Made by a program: the position numbers and the translations under genes | Shown here: positions 1 through 10,282 of the stretch, piece after piece | Layout: each line of letters begins with the position of its first letter | Numbering within the stretch: position 1 is the first letter of the stretch | The notes under the pieces: model-generated | The model's input: only the letters and a program-made list of their open reading frames with translations | What the model was told of the DNA's origin: nothing | Databases searched by the model: none | Source of the DNA: Pseudoips prasinana | Lineage: Eukaryota; Arthropoda; Insecta; Lepidoptera; Nolidae | Length of the DNA stretch: 64,000 nt | NCBI GenBank assembly: GCA_951640165.1 | Contig: OX621252.1 | Location: 26,619,934 to 26,683,933, forward strand | Direction: 5' to 3'

Positions 1-170
1 CATGCTAATGTATAGGATTTAATTTATTTTTTTACATAATTTCAAGTTTACTTCAGCATTTTATTTTTATTATAAAGGCTTGCGAATTTAATATTATGTA
101 TTTTTTTGTTTATATGTTTACCGATATCTTCATTGTTTATTAACCGATTGTTTTTTAATTATTTTTGTTC

Positions 171-240
171 CATTTGTATGGTACCTACCACGCGTGAAGC
201 ATTGCCTAATGCTTCACGCGTGGTAGGTACCATACAAATG
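171..240. repeat. Perfect 33-bp inverted repeat (short hairpin)
   Basis: Arms at 171-203 and 208-240 are exact reverse complements (left arm begins CATTTGTATGGTACCTACCA) around a 4-base spacer, gcct. I find no mismatch over 33 pairs and the pairing stops abruptly on both sides. It sits in AT-rich sequence with no gene near it. It could be a very small foldback element, a hairpin-RNA precursor, or a cloning/assembly snapback; the sequence alone does not decide. Confidence 0.9.
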
Positions 241-1660
241 GTTGATAGAAATCAGATTACAAACTTAGGATTTCAAACGAAAAAGGTTAAGTAAGGGAAA
301 TGTAAAAAAAAATTGTTAAAATTAAACTTCTTTTTAAATTGTACGGTAAATAACGGCTGACATCTGCCCTTACAAGATAATAATGAAGGTAGAAATATGA
401 ATCCAACGTAATAAGATAATACCAGTTGAGTTAGACCTTTAGACCTGATTCTAGGTAAAACAAGTAAGCTAAGGTCAAACATGTCATGGTAATGTGCTCA
501 CGTTTGCTTACAGACTATAAAGTATTCTATTATCATAATAATATCTAAGCCATTAAGTAATACCTGATAAATATTGTATCAATCAAAGTCACTTCTTGTG
601 CTTGTAACTCCCGGCAGAAAGCGTTAATCGCATGACTACGTGTACGTGCATTCTGCCTATTGTGGCATCGTAGTTTCTTATTTGACGCGGCGATATCTAT
701 GCGGTTAGGATTGTCTCCCGCAGCAATTAAAACAGACATCAACTCGGTGCTAGCCTCATAGCACATTTAGATGTTTTAGACTATAATATAATAATAATCA
801 ACTAGCCTCCCGGCCGCGGCTTGGCTTGCGTTTTCCCTCGGAAACAATAATATATATATATATATATATATCCTATTCTGTACCTGTAAATTTTAATGTT
901 ATCTAACGTGTCTGCAAAGTATCATTATGCTTGACTTTTAAGGCAAAGCTTAATAAACAAATACACCCACGAATTTATAACTTTACTTAGGATTAGGATA
1001 TTAAATGTAATAAAAATCCTATCAAAATTAGGAAATTAAGAAAGAATTTAAACAATCCTGTCCACAACTAACAACTAGATACGACAACCCTAAGATTGAC
1101 TCTGTAGTTCTTGGTTAACAGCATCATTATACATTCACAGAACCGAGGGCAGCTTCAAGAACCTCGCGATTCTCACAAGAGATTACCAAGGAAGTGACAC
1201 GCCGAACACACAGCGGAATGTACACACAGAGCCTGGTAAAAGGAACGCTAGTAGCAAAGCTCGGAAGCATCCTCCGGTATTCCCTCATGCTACCAAAGCG
1301 TATAAACCTTCGGAAACGAGGAGATATTCACCGTTCCACTTCCCGGGCCAGGTAAATTAGATGAAGATTATTGGTATTACGCCCTAGAGCTGATAGATAT
1401 CATTATGCTCTTCAATGATATGAAGATCATCAACTTCTGTTCTTTAATTAAATATGAAAAGAGACCCAAATTCAAAGAAAGCGTATAATTCTGCTACACA
1501 AAAATAAAGTCCGTTTTCTGAACAGAAATCAGTAACCGCCCAAGAAGTTTTAAAAGATCATTTTCGAGTTTATTTTGTGACACGAACTTTTAGATCAATA
1601 TTTGTCGGATTCTAAGCTCTATGCTCAACCACTGAGTTCGAATTTAATTTAATTAATTCT
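241..1660. other. Intergenic, no gene seen
   Basis: AT-rich sequence. It contains a (TA)n run at about 849-871. The complement of 545-766 is open for 73 codons and is not low-complexity, but I recognise no family in it and do not call it a gene. Nothing else supportable. Confidence 0.6.
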
Positions 1661-1787
1661 AAGTCATGGATTTTTTCTATGTATATAAGTATTTATCTAT
1701 CTATATAAGTATGTATATCGTCGCCAGGTACCCATAGTACAAGCTTTGCTTAGTTTGGGGCTAGGATGATCTGTGTGACATTGTCCC
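1661..1787 (+). mobile_element. tRNA-SINE fragment (3' body)
   Basis: Matches the 3' body of the fuller SINE copies at 38549-38784 (+), 19994-20228 (-) and 45258-45494 (-): the stretch from the sequence aagtcatgga to gacattgtccc is shared, including the block around tagtttggggctagg. The tRNA-like head is missing, so this is a 5'-truncated copy, as expected for retroposition. Confidence 0.8.
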
Positions 1788-2189
1788 TATATATTATTAT
1801 TTGCGTAAAGTCAGTTGCTACTCCTTAACAATATCTAAAAAAAATTACTACAAGAGAAAATGTACTTTATTCAGTACAATTGGAGTTTGGAGTCGAATAC
1901 AGACATGTCTTAAGGCAGACGCTACATCGAAACCGAGTCTTAAGGAGTTCCCTTGAAACTTTTCTCGTTCCGTATAAATTCACCGAACACGGGCATTGGA
2001 AGTTTAAACTTAAACTTTGACTGGGATGGAAAATGTAAAATGGAAATATTGAAAACTTTTATGAAAACCATTTGCATTTAACTGTAACTGAATTTGTTAA
2101 CATAGAATACAGGCAGCGCGAGGGAGATAATTATACGTCGCGATGTACTGTTGCAGTTATTACATTCACAAGTTCAGTGAACCGTGAAT

Positions 2190-2330
2190 GTACAGACGCC
2201 AGCACATAAGGCTACCCCAATCTGTCAAATTTCCCCAATTGAAAGTGAACCTTATGGTTTTGTGATAAAGTTTAAAATCTATAAAAGGAATTGGAGAGAT
2301 TGGGGTAGCTGGATGTGCTGGCGTCTGTAC
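2190..2330. mobile_element. 141-bp MITE, copy 1
   Basis: Inverted ends begin GTACAGACGCCAGCACAT and end with its complement; the terminal blocks continue into CCCCAATCT/AGATTGGGG. A second copy of identical length lies at 43262-43402 with the same interior (both include the block ccaattgaaagtgaac). If the duplicated TA lies inside GTAC, the element would be CAGACGCC...GGCGTCTG, which fits a Tc1/mariner-type derivative; this assignment is inference. No coding capacity. Confidence 0.85.
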
Positions 2331-3248
2331 CAAACTCCAAAAAATAGTTACTTCAATATTAAATAGTAAATTTTTGTAGTCATGATTAAATTCCATCGTC
2401 TCCATGCTTATCTGCTCGTATCCTAAGCTTCCCTCTGTTAAAGGGACAACGAGTTCTCTGCACGGGAAATTTTTTAAGTAAAATTTTGCTCACGTTTGGC
2501 TTGGGAGTAGCTGGTGAATGCGTAAAGAGAGCGTTACGAAAAGTGTGATCGGGTACGGGGAAGAGGCGAACGGAAGTTGAGAGGGAGAGTTAAGTTAAAA
2601 ATAGAAAGAGAGAGAGTTACGTTTCGTATATTACGCAAGACACAAGGCGCAAGAGAGAGCGAATTTTATTTTATTTTAGCCACACTTGTTTATTTTTTTT
2701 AATTTTTAAGTTAGTTATTACTTCACCGGACTTAAAAAGCGAGCGAAGGCTCAAGTCGTAGCAAATAAGACTACAAGCTAAGTAACCCACGCTAGACGGT
2801 CTTTGGGGTTGAACCTCTACTCAAGCTGGTTACTAGGAAGATGCGCGGGACGTGTGTATTCAAACACTAGTGTACTACGGGCATGTTAAAACGACCACAG
2901 AGGGCAGACAATAGATCGTCGGTCTTACATGTTCTCCAAATCAAAAGGTTATACGCAACTTCTTAACAAGTGGCTTGAGTTTCAACTCTGAAGTCGCACC
3001 CAGGACTTTATCTGCAGTTGGTAATAGCTACCGCAGGACGAACTAGGCAATCATAGCAATACAAAAGTAGCGGTTCATGTAATATGTGCCTACAGCAATA
3101 AATAACATAATAATATATAATGTTCCGATCCGACTCATATATTATAAACCGTTGCTATATCTCGGATATTATTTGTTACGGTAAATATTTTAATAATATA
3201 TTCGCTCGCAGCCCTCGGGGCATTCCTCTACAAAGTTTATTATTATTG
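2331..3248. other. Intergenic, no gene seen
   Basis: No open frame, RNA or repeat that I can support. Purine-rich patches at about 2570-2660 and AT-rich sequence near 3100-3230. Confidence 0.5.
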
Positions 3249-3250
3249 AG

Positions 3251-3340
3251 CAGACTGCCTCGTTAGTTTAGCGGTACCATGTTCAACCGCAGCTAGTGAG
3301 GTCCTGGGTTCAAGGCTCTAAAAATTTAATGGGACTTTTT
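3251..3340 (+). mobile_element. tRNA-like SINE head (family 3)
   Basis: The segment gcctcgttagtttagcggta ... gtcctgggttcaaggctct carries an A-box-like and a B-box-like (GGTTCAAGGCT) promoter spacing but no complete cloverleaf. A related piece is at 41507-41610, also on the + strand. I read it as a SINE head, not a functional tRNA gene. Confidence 0.6.
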
Positions 3341-3720
3341 TTATATAAGAGGGCGACAAACGAGCAAGTGATGATGGTAAGTGATCACCGCTACCCATGG
3401 ACACTCGCAATACCAGAGGTGTCGCGAGTGCGTTGCCGGCCTTGAAAAGAGTCCGCAAATAAGTTTTGCTGATCCTCCCCACCCCTCCACCCCGATGAGC
3501 TCTTGCGACCTTACTCACACACAGAAACACAACGGAAATTAAGGAATTTCTTCTGTAAAGTGGAGGTACTTCCCCAGTGCCAGTGCACACGCAGTAACAG
3601 CAGATTCTGAAAGCTGAAGGTATTACACCCCCGAGGTTCGGATAGCACGTAAGGCTGGTTTTGTCCAATCGCCAACCCTCGAGTTATGAGACTGTGGGAA
3701 TAAAGAGTGCAGCAGTGTTA
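3330..3720. repeat. Degenerate dispersed repeat
   Basis: Starts with a block of the form gggcgacaaacgagcaagtg...ggtaagtgatcaccgctacccatgg, which I recognise as a common lepidopteran interspersed motif; a more decayed relative is near 35570-35660. The complement of 3318-3668 is open for 116 codons, but the residues look like random translation of GC-rich repeat sequence and I do not call a gene. The class of the element is not clear. Confidence 0.5.
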
Positions 3721-3888
3721 GTGCTTACACTTGAGCACTATAATATTTCCCGGTTAGTCTATGTTGAACGTCGAGCGAGTCAAATTTCAGTCCAAAGCTT
3801 ATTCAAATTTTATTTTAAGAGCTTTTCATAATAATATGACTATAGATAAGTAATGGAATCAGGCGTTACTTTGCGGAAATCCATAACA

Positions 3889-5257
3889 ATCAAAATACAA
3901 AATCAATATTTAGTTTTAATTCCGCTAATTGTCAGTTTAATCATGCTGGGATGCAATTTGCACCGCCCTCCCGCCCGCAAAAATGTGCACATGCAAAGAA
4001 GGACAATATAAAAAGCAAATTACATGCGCCAGTACGATACCCAACACGTGTTTCGGTCCTCCACGGACCATTCTCAAGGGCTGCTAACTCGTCGAGTGCT
4101 CGAAGGAGACTAAAAGTCAACGAGGCGAGCGCTCTTTTATATACTACCAGCCGCATGGACAATTATTTCTAACTACCCCCAAATATTCGTAGTAAAGGAG
4201 ATGAAACTAAATTTGTTTGGTCATTCAACAATGCGAAACTATTACTGCTATGTTTTAATATTTCTAATTGTTCCAACACACATAACCGGAAACTTTTATC
4301 ACAATTATGTAACATATTATACGTATTATTGTCGCCCAAGGAATGGCCAGTTTCAATTAAATGTTTGGCGTAATGAGATTTATCAGGATGGCCATTCCTA
4401 TAAGCAGCTACATGCTCTTTATACCGTATTTCAAAATTTCGGCCTGTCTGACCTATATATACCGCGTCACAATCATCGCAGACCAACCTATACACGCCGG
4501 ATTTCTTGCAATTTTCCAAATGATCTTTTCCATTACAAAGACGTCGTATAGTTTGGTCTGTCCGAAATGCAACGTGAATATTATTTTTACGGAGTAAATT
4601 GGCAATTCTATCTGAAATTGGGCCCATATAGGTCAGACTACCAACATATTTGTTAATACGGTCAGGGGGGCATGCATACAGTAAAGAGCGAACCCTACAT
4701 CTCTGATTATTTTTAATCAAATTATCAATAATAGATTTAGGATAACCGTTTGATAACGCGATTTCATAAAGAATATTAAGTTCTTTTATGTAATTCTCAT
4801 TAGACAAGGGGACCGACATTAACCTATGAACATAGCTGCGGAAGGCAGCTAGTTTATGTTGATTGGGGTGACAGGATGAAGCTGGAATAGCCATATCGGT
4901 ATGTGTTGGTTTCCGATAAATTTGAAATTCTAATTTATTATGGACATTAGTGATGGTGAGGTCAAGAAAATTAAGGGATTTTTGTGATTCTAATTCCAAT
5001 TTAAATTTTATTTTAGGGTGGAGATTATTTAATTTAGTAACAAATGAATCAATTTGACGTTTAGTACCAGACCAACAGATTATTATGTCATCAACGTATC
5101 TATAATAAAATAAAATGTTGGGTTCGCCCACTATATATCTACGTTCAAAATTATCCATAAATATCTCTGCCATTAGTGGACTTAACGGTGAACCCATGGC
5201 CAACCCTTCCTTTTGGCGGTAATATTGATTGTTAAAACGAAAATAATTTTGTTGCAT
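3889..5257 (-). mobile_element. Penelope-like element, inverted partial copy (left arm)
   Basis: This is the near-exact reverse complement of 5766-7134: positions pair so that x + y = 11023, with no indel over about 1.37 kb and only about two substitutions noticed (near 3912 and near 4233). It contains the element's 3' terminal region (about 3940-4168) and a truncated reverse-transcriptase/endonuclease frame. Penelope-like elements are known to carry partial copies arranged as tandem or inverted pseudo-LTRs, so this arm and the longer copy to its right are best read as one insertion. Confidence 0.9.
4169..5257 (-). pseudogene. Truncated Penelope RT/GIY-YIG frame (362 codons)
   Basis: Identical in translation to the last 362 codons of the frame at 5256-6854. 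It begins at the inversion junction, so it lacks the upstream fingers region and RT motif A (the LDVDSLFTN block). It keeps the AMGSPLSP block, the YVDD catalytic motif and the GIY-YIG nuclease domain (GVYRL ... AVYIGQTGR). With one of the catalytic aspartates missing it cannot encode an active RT by itself. The ATG at the start arises at the GCATGCAT junction and is probably accidental. Confidence 0.9.
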
Positions 5258-6854
5258 GCATTATTATGTTAATGATGTCATCCAGGGTGACGATTTTGAA
5301 TCCCTTGATTCCGATCCCACCAAAAAGTTTACGATTGAGTTAAAAGATGCTATTAAGGGTACGTCTTACATCTCTCCAGATCAATTAAAAAATATTATCC
5401 CCATGAACCCACGATCACCTGTTTTGTATGGGTTGCCAAAAACACATAAAGCAAACGTTCCTATTCGCCCTGTTGTCTCTCATATTGGTGCCCCCTCGTA
5501 TAATTTAGCCAAACAACTTAACGTCTTTTTAAGTAAAAAATCATCTTTTCAACCTCAATTCAGTTTAAAAAATAGTTTAGACTTAATTTCAAAAATTAAA
5601 GATACTCAAATTCCATCTTCCGCTAAGTTACTGTCCCTAGATGTTGATAGTTTATTTACCAATATCCCTCATGAGGAATGTTTACATATTCTGGGTGAAC
5701 ACTTTGAGAGACAACGGTTACATCCTGGAGAGATGTATGATCTACTTAAACTCACAAAAATATGCATGCAACAAAATTATTTTCGTTTTAACAATCAATA
5801 TTACCGCCAAAAGGAAGGGTTGGCCATGGGTTCACCGTTAAGTCCACTAATGGCAGAGATATTTATGGATAATTTTGAACGTAGATATATAGTGGGCGAA
5901 CCCAACATTTTATTTTATTATAGATACGTTGATGACATAATAATCTGTTGGTCTGGTACTAAACGTCAAATTGATTCATTTGTTACTAAATTAAATAATC
6001 TCCACCCTAAAATAAAATTTAAATTGGAATTAGAATCACAAAAATCCCTTAATTTTCTTGACCTCACCATCACTAATGTCCATAATAAATTAGAATTTCA
6101 AATTTATCGGAAACCAACACATACCGATATGGCTATTCCAGCTTCATCCTGTCACCCCAATCAACATAAACTAGCTGCCTTCCGCAGCTATGTTCATAGG
6201 TTAATGTCGGTCCCCTTGTCTAATGAGAATTACATAAAAGAACTTAATATTCTTTATGAAATCGCGTTATCAAACGGTTATCCTAAATCTATTATTGATA
6301 ATTTGATTAAAAATAATCAGAGATGTAGGGTTCGCTCTTTACTGTATGCATGCCCCCCTGACCGTATTAACAAATATGTTGGTAGTCTGACCTATATGGG
6401 CCCAATTTCAGATAGAATTGCCAATTTACTCCGTAAAAATAATATTCACGTTGCATTTCGGACAGACCAAACTATACGACGTCTTTGTAATGGAAAAGAT
6501 CATTTGGAAAATTGCAAGAAATCCGGCGTGTATAGGTTGGTCTGCGATGATTGTGACGCGGTATATATAGGTCAGACAGGCCGAAATTTTGAAATACGGT
6601 ATAAAGAGCATGTAGCTGCTTATAGGAATGGCCATCCTGATAAATCTCATTACGCCAAACATTTAATTGAAACTGGCCATTCCTTGGGCGACAATAATAC
6701 GTATAATATGTTACATAATTGTGATAAAAGTTTCCGGTTATGTGTGTTGGAACAATTAGAAATATTAAAACATAGCAGTAATAGTTTTGCATTGTTGAAT
6801 GACCAAACAAATTTAGTTTCATCTCCTTTACTACGAATATTTGGGGGTAGTTAG
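5256..6854 (+). CDS. Penelope-like reverse transcriptase with GIY-YIG endonuclease (5'-truncated)
   Basis: Open for 532 codons. In order: an N-terminal segment with the block PVLYGLPKTHK (about 56-65), RT motif A LDVDSLFTN (about 128-136), motif B GLAMGSPLSP (188-197), catalytic YVDD (224-227), a motif-D/E region with LNFLDLTI (265-272), then a GIY-YIG domain (GVYRL 424-428, AVYIGQTGR 435-443, and YKEH, SHYAKHLIETGHS after it). This order, RT then GIY-YIG, is diagnostic of Penelope-like elements, which retrotranspose by a target-primed mechanism. The family's single ORF is usually longer at its N-terminus; here the frame is cut at the inversion junction (about 5257), so the start codon is probably not the native one. 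No stop or frameshift is seen, in keeping with a recent insertion. It overlaps the inverted copy only at the junction bases. Confidence 0.93.
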   Translation: MHYYVNDVIQGDDFESLDSDPTKKFTIELKDAIKGTSYISPDQLKNIIPMNPRSPVLYGLPKTHKANVPIRPVVSHIGAPSYNLAKQLNVFLSKKSSFQPQFSLKNSLDLISKIKDTQIPSSAKLLSLDVDSLFTNIPHEECLHILGEHFERQRLHPGEMYDLLKLTKICMQQNYFRFNNQYYRQKEGLAMGSPLSPLMAEIFMDNFERRYIVGEPNILFYYRYVDDIIICWSGTKRQIDSFVTKLNNLHPKIKFKLELESQKSLNFLDLTITNVHNKLEFQIYRKPTHTDMAIPASSCHPNQHKLAAFRSYVHRLMSVPLSNENYIKELNILYEIALSNGYPKSIIDNLIKNNQRCRVRSLLYACPPDRINKYVGSLTYMGPISDRIANLLRKNNIHVAFRTDQTIRRLCNGKDHLENCKKSGVYRLVCDDCDAVYIGQTGRNFEIRYKEHVAAYRNGHPDKSHYAKHLIETGHSLGDNNTYNMLHNCDKSFRLCVLEQLEILKHSSNSFALLNDQTNLVSSPLLRIFGGS

Positions 6855-7134
6855 AAATAATTGTCCATGCGGCTGGTAGTATATAAAAGAGCGCTCGCCT
6901 CGTTGACTTTTAGTCTCCTTCGAGCACTCGACGAGTTAGCAGCCCTTGAGAATGGTCCGTGGAGGACCGAAACACGTGTTGGGTATCGTACTGGCGCATG
7001 TAATTTGCTTTTTATATTGTCCTTCTTTGCATGTGCACATTTTTGCGGGCGGGAGGGCGGTGCAAATTGCATCCCAGCATGATTAAACTGACAATTAGCG
7101 GAATTAACACTAAATATTGATTTTGTATTTTGAT
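5258..7134 (+). mobile_element. Penelope-like element, longer copy (spacer plus right arm)
   Basis: 5258-5765 is the unique part between the inverted arms and 5766-7134 is the right arm. After the ORF stop at 6854 the terminal region holds about 280 bases with the hairpin-like block GGTCCGTGGAGGACCGAAAC near 6954-6973. The arms end within the shared block atttagNgttaattcc / tgataatatg side near 7134. Degenerate relatives of the same terminal region occur at about 17930-18380. Confidence 0.85.
6945..7000 (+). ncRNA. Possible degenerate hammerhead-like motif in Penelope terminal region
   Basis: On the + strand a CTTGAGAA block is followed by a stem GGTCC/GGACC and then directly GAAAC, with a GTA triplet further on. 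Hammerhead ribozymes have the order CUGANGA, stem II, GAAA, stem III, NUH, and they are known from Penelope-like elements. The first core block here departs from CUGANGA, so the motif may be inactive or only hammerhead-like. The inverted arm carries the mirror copy at about 4023-4078. Confidence 0.35.
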
Positions 7135-7275
7135 AATATGACTATATATATTATAACTTTGTAAATATATAATGTAACTATGCCTGTAGCACCGCAGCTC
7201 CTAAACAGATATTCCCATATTTCTACGTTAATGTGTTCGATAAAAGCTTAGTTTCATGTTATCTGTTAAGCCATA

Positions 7276-7422
7276 TATAAGTAATTAAAATTATAATGTC
7301 CTCACATTTGCAAGTGGACAAATTAAGCGTCAAATAGTAAAAGGAGATGAGTCCTTTTACAATCTGACGGTTAGGTTATCCACTTGCAGATGTGAGGACA
7401 GTATATATTTTAATTACTTATA
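7276..7422. mobile_element. Foldback MITE, about 147 bp
   Basis: Almost the whole element is one imperfect palindrome: tataagtaattaaaatt at the left is mirrored by attttaattacttata at the right, and the blocks GTCCTCACATTTGCAAGTGG and CCACTTGCAGATGTGAGGAC are mirrored inside. The apex is about 7349. Ends lie in TA-rich sequence, which would fit a TA target duplication, but this cannot be proved from one copy. Confidence 0.8.
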
Positions 7423-7760
7423 AATGAGTTCAGTATAATAAGTCGGTATGATTGTCAAAAAAGTATATAAAGAAATATTTGAGGTAAAGTTACAAAAATT
7501 TTGGCCGCAGTAAAAAAAATTTACTTTTACAGCATAATCTAATTACTCACATTTTAATATTGCGTAGTTAATCTCTGCGGAGTCTCACTGATGGAGTAAA
7601 ATCTTTGTTAAGTAGAAGACATACCTGGAACAAGATAACAATCATATTAATATTTTTGGAACGAAGTTCCTTATCGCGCGTTGTAAAGGGGGTTAGACGG
7701 TAAATTTTTTTACGAAAAGTTGTCACGTCACTTTTTACAGCTGTGCGGCGTGCGCATGTT

Positions 7761-7791
7761 TCTCTGTCTGTCTCTCTCTCTCTCTCTCTCT
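7761..7791. repeat. (TC)n microsatellite
   Basis: Run of TC dinucleotides with two TG interruptions near its start. The surrounding region 7423-8043 otherwise holds no feature I can support. Confidence 0.9.
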
Positions 7792-8043
7792 GTTATAGAA
7801 ACCAAGCCAGATATTTTCATTTCTATTTCGCATTGAACAGTGTGGTGTCGCGACGATTATTTTTATTGAGTGTATACAGGTTTTTGTACATAATAAATAA
7901 TAAGAAATAACTTCGTTCCATCCGGGTGTCCCTTGACACCCCTCAAGTTTTTTTTTAAGAAAACGCTCGCACTCGGTTATACGCTTTTGCTTTTGGTAAG
8001 CAAAAAAACAAGTCACGTAATTGAAAATTGTATTGAATTTCTT

Positions 8044-8180
8044 GTCTGTTGGTCTAGTGGTCAGTAACCCTGACTACTAAGCCAGAGGTCATAGGTTCGA
8101 TCACCACCCAGGACAAATCTGTGTATGATAAACAATATTATTTGTTCTGTTTTTGGGTATATTATCTATATATATAATAA
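8044..8180 (+). mobile_element. tRNA-SINE (family 2)
   Basis: tRNA-like head: gttggtctagtggtcagtaa (A-box-like) and aggttcgatcacc (B-box-like), followed by the family body cccaggacaaatctgtgt...ttgttctgtttttgggta. Same family as the copies at 16945-17115, 19010-19215, 37268-37385, 41650-41960, 44585-44660 and 61831-61990. The head lacks a complete cloverleaf, so a functional tRNA is rejected. Confidence 0.8.
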
Positions 8181-8232
8181 AATGTTGTGTTAGCCTGTAA
8201 GTAATTGTCGCACTTATAAACGTGAAAGAAGA

Positions 8233-8469
8233 TTGACAAAAGAAGTATACCTGGCCTGTGTGAATGGGACAACCGGAAGGGGAAGACCACGTCGAACATT
8301 CTCTGACCAAATTGGAGATGTTCTCAAGAAAGGGCAGGTCAGAAGTACCCTAAACCGGCGAGCATGTATGAAGAATATAATGTCAGTAATCGAGGCAAAA
8401 GAAGTATGCAAAGATCGTGACAAATGGAAATCCGTTGTCTCTGCCTACCCCTCTGGGAAACAGGCGTGA
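8233..8469 (+). pseudogene. Non-LTR retrotransposon 3' end, C-terminus of ORF
   Basis: An open segment of 79 codons (including stop) reads through [51 protein letters not shown] and SGKQA before its stop. I recognise this tail from insect non-LTR retrotransposon polyproteins. It is followed directly by a (TATG)n run (about 8474-8492), a typical LINE simple-repeat tail. 5'-truncated; no RT core present. Two further truncated copies in the same orientation follow at 8550-8715 and 9209-9360. Confidence 0.75.
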
Positions 8470-8549
8470 GTCTATGTATGTATGTATGTATGTTATAAAC
8501 GTACCTACTAATAAGCCTGTATTACTTAAAATGTATTGTGAGACCGTAC

Positions 8550-8715
8550 TTAAGAAAGGTCAGGTCAGAAGTACCCTAAACCGGTGAGCATGTATGAAGA
8601 ATATTATGTCAGTAAACGAAGCGAAAGAGGTATGCAAGGATCGTGACAAATGGAAGTCCGCTGTCTCTGCCTACCCCTCTGGGAAACAGGCGTGAGTCTA
8701 TGTATGTATGTATTG
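8550..8715 (+). mobile_element. Same LINE 3' end, second copy
   Basis: Repeats the block aggtcaggtcagaagtaccc ... ctacccctctgggaaacagg of 8330-8470, with an early stop (cggtga) that interrupts the frame, and again ends in a TATG run. A single-strand head-to-tail spacing with 8233-8469 suggests a tandem-like arrangement of truncated 3' ends. Confidence 0.75.
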
Positions 8716-8756
8716 TGAGAACAATTGTTGGCTAACCTAAATAAATAAATAAATAA

Positions 8757-9069
8757 AGTAAAAACTCTACACTGAATATTTTTTTAAAAGGATACTTGGG
8801 GCGAGATCTGCCATCGATATCGAAGCCAAAAATATAGTTTTTAGAACATAGTTTTTATAGTTTTTTGTCTGTTTGTGTGTTTGCCTGTATGTATGTCCGG
8901 GCTTAACTCAAAAAGTACTGCATGGATTTTATTAAAATTTTGCATGAATATTACTAAGAGTCAACATATAGGCTACATATTATCACGCTATCACCTACGG
9001 GGGAGGAGCTGTGCAGCTCCTCGCTGTGTAATAAGATTTAACACGGGTAAAACCGCGGGGCACAGATAG
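8757..9069 (+). mobile_element. Helitron-like non-autonomous element (family A)
   Basis: Same sequence as the full copies at 12908-13228 and 37423-37743: shared blocks include ctctacactgaatattt, gcatgaatattactaagag, catataggctacatattatc and ctacgggggaggagctgtg. The 3' end is a hairpin (cggg taaaa ccgcg) followed by cacagATAG, a one-base variant of the CTAG terminus of its relatives. The 5' end has been lost. Confidence 0.7.
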
Positions 9070-9208
9070 TTTATCTATAATATGTATACGTGTCCCAAGA
9101 TGTTTAATTATATATTTATCTAAATTCGCGTACGTATTAGCTGCCCGCTGAATATTGGGCATTTAAGTAAGTTACTATCAAGTCCTATTAACACACATTC
9201 AAAAAAAT

Positions 9209-9360
9209 TTAGACCAGGTCATAAGTATACTAAACCGGCGAGCATGTATGAAGAATATAATGACAGTAAACGGCGCAAAACAGGGGTGCAAAGATAGTGA
9301 CAAATGGAAATCCGTTGTCTCTGCCTACCCCTTTGGGAAACAGGAGTGTGTCTATGTATG
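9209..9360 (+). mobile_element. LINE 3' end fragment, third copy
   Basis: Shares the block ctaaaccggcgagcatgtat ... ctgcctacccctttgggaaa with 8340-8470, with more substitutions. Ends in a short TATG run. The following 9361-9500 is GC-richer and unassigned. Confidence 0.7.
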
Positions 9361-9737
9361 GACATTCTAGGAACAATCTCCGGTACAACACGTGCTATCC
9401 AGGGGAGGGTAAAGAGAAATTAAACGAGGAGTTCGGGATCCGGTCGGTAATAGGTTTCGGGACGCCCGATAGCACAAGCTCTGTTTGGCACACGTGTTGG
9501 GTTCTTTAGGGCTGGCCACATTGTTTTATTTATTTGGTAATAGGTACTTTAGGTATTTAGTCTGGAATTGTTTGGGGTACGATACTCGCACAAGACAATA
9601 TTTTGTGTAAGGAAGTAACTACTATTGTAACATCAATTAAATATTAACATTGTAGCATTTTCTCTTTACAGTCACTACATTTTTTTAAAATTTAAATATT
9701 TATGGTGTACATCTAATTTTCCTGAAAGTATTTTATT

Positions 9738-9890
9738 TGAAAGTTAGGCAAGGTTAAGCACATAGCCACGCGGTCAGGGACCGCCAGATTCGGTTATATT
9801 TCTGGGCGTCTCCGTATTTCCACACAATGTAAAGTCAACTTATATTGGAAATGTATAGCTTGATATGTGGCCGTGTGTAGCATCAGTATA
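9738..9890 (+). repeat. Dispersed repeat pieces
   Basis: 9745-9810 resembles the repeat family at 31180-31350 and 62405-62640 (gtctccg block, cgcggtcagg block). 9829-9885 (acttatattggaaatgtata ... gccgtgtgta) is one half of the MITE that is complete at 14901-15033, so the other half has been lost here. Confidence 0.6.
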
Positions 9891-10282
9891 TTTAATATGA
9901 ATAGTGTTTACTGGCTTCTGTCACACGTTGCTAGGGGTACAGAAAAGGATGTCTTTCATAATCATGAAGTAAAGAGGCTGAAAATTGTATCATTTATTAT
10001 AATCTGTATCGATGTCTGCGCAATTAAGTCCTATCTCTATTTTGATACCATTTCACGGAACCTAATGATGTATTTGTTAAATTTATTAAATGCAGATGAA
10101 ACTTGTATTTGATACCAAAGAAATATTTGGCAAATGTTCAAAGCAAATTGAGTGAGCATGATATATGATTGCGGATATTATTAAAACCGAATATAATAGT
10201 TATTGTATTATTATACATTACACATTGTATCGTCATGTTACGCTTAAAACTGTTACCATCAAATGACAATAATAATAATTAT

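Noticed and set aside
545..766. 73-codon frame on the complement
   Set aside because: Not low-complexity, but no family features, splice context or second copy in this window.
3941..7082. Mirror-image short frames of 73, 78 and 116 codons in both Penelope arms
   Set aside because: Shadows of the terminal region and of the RT/GIY-YIG frame on the opposite strand; duplicated only because the arms are inverted copies.
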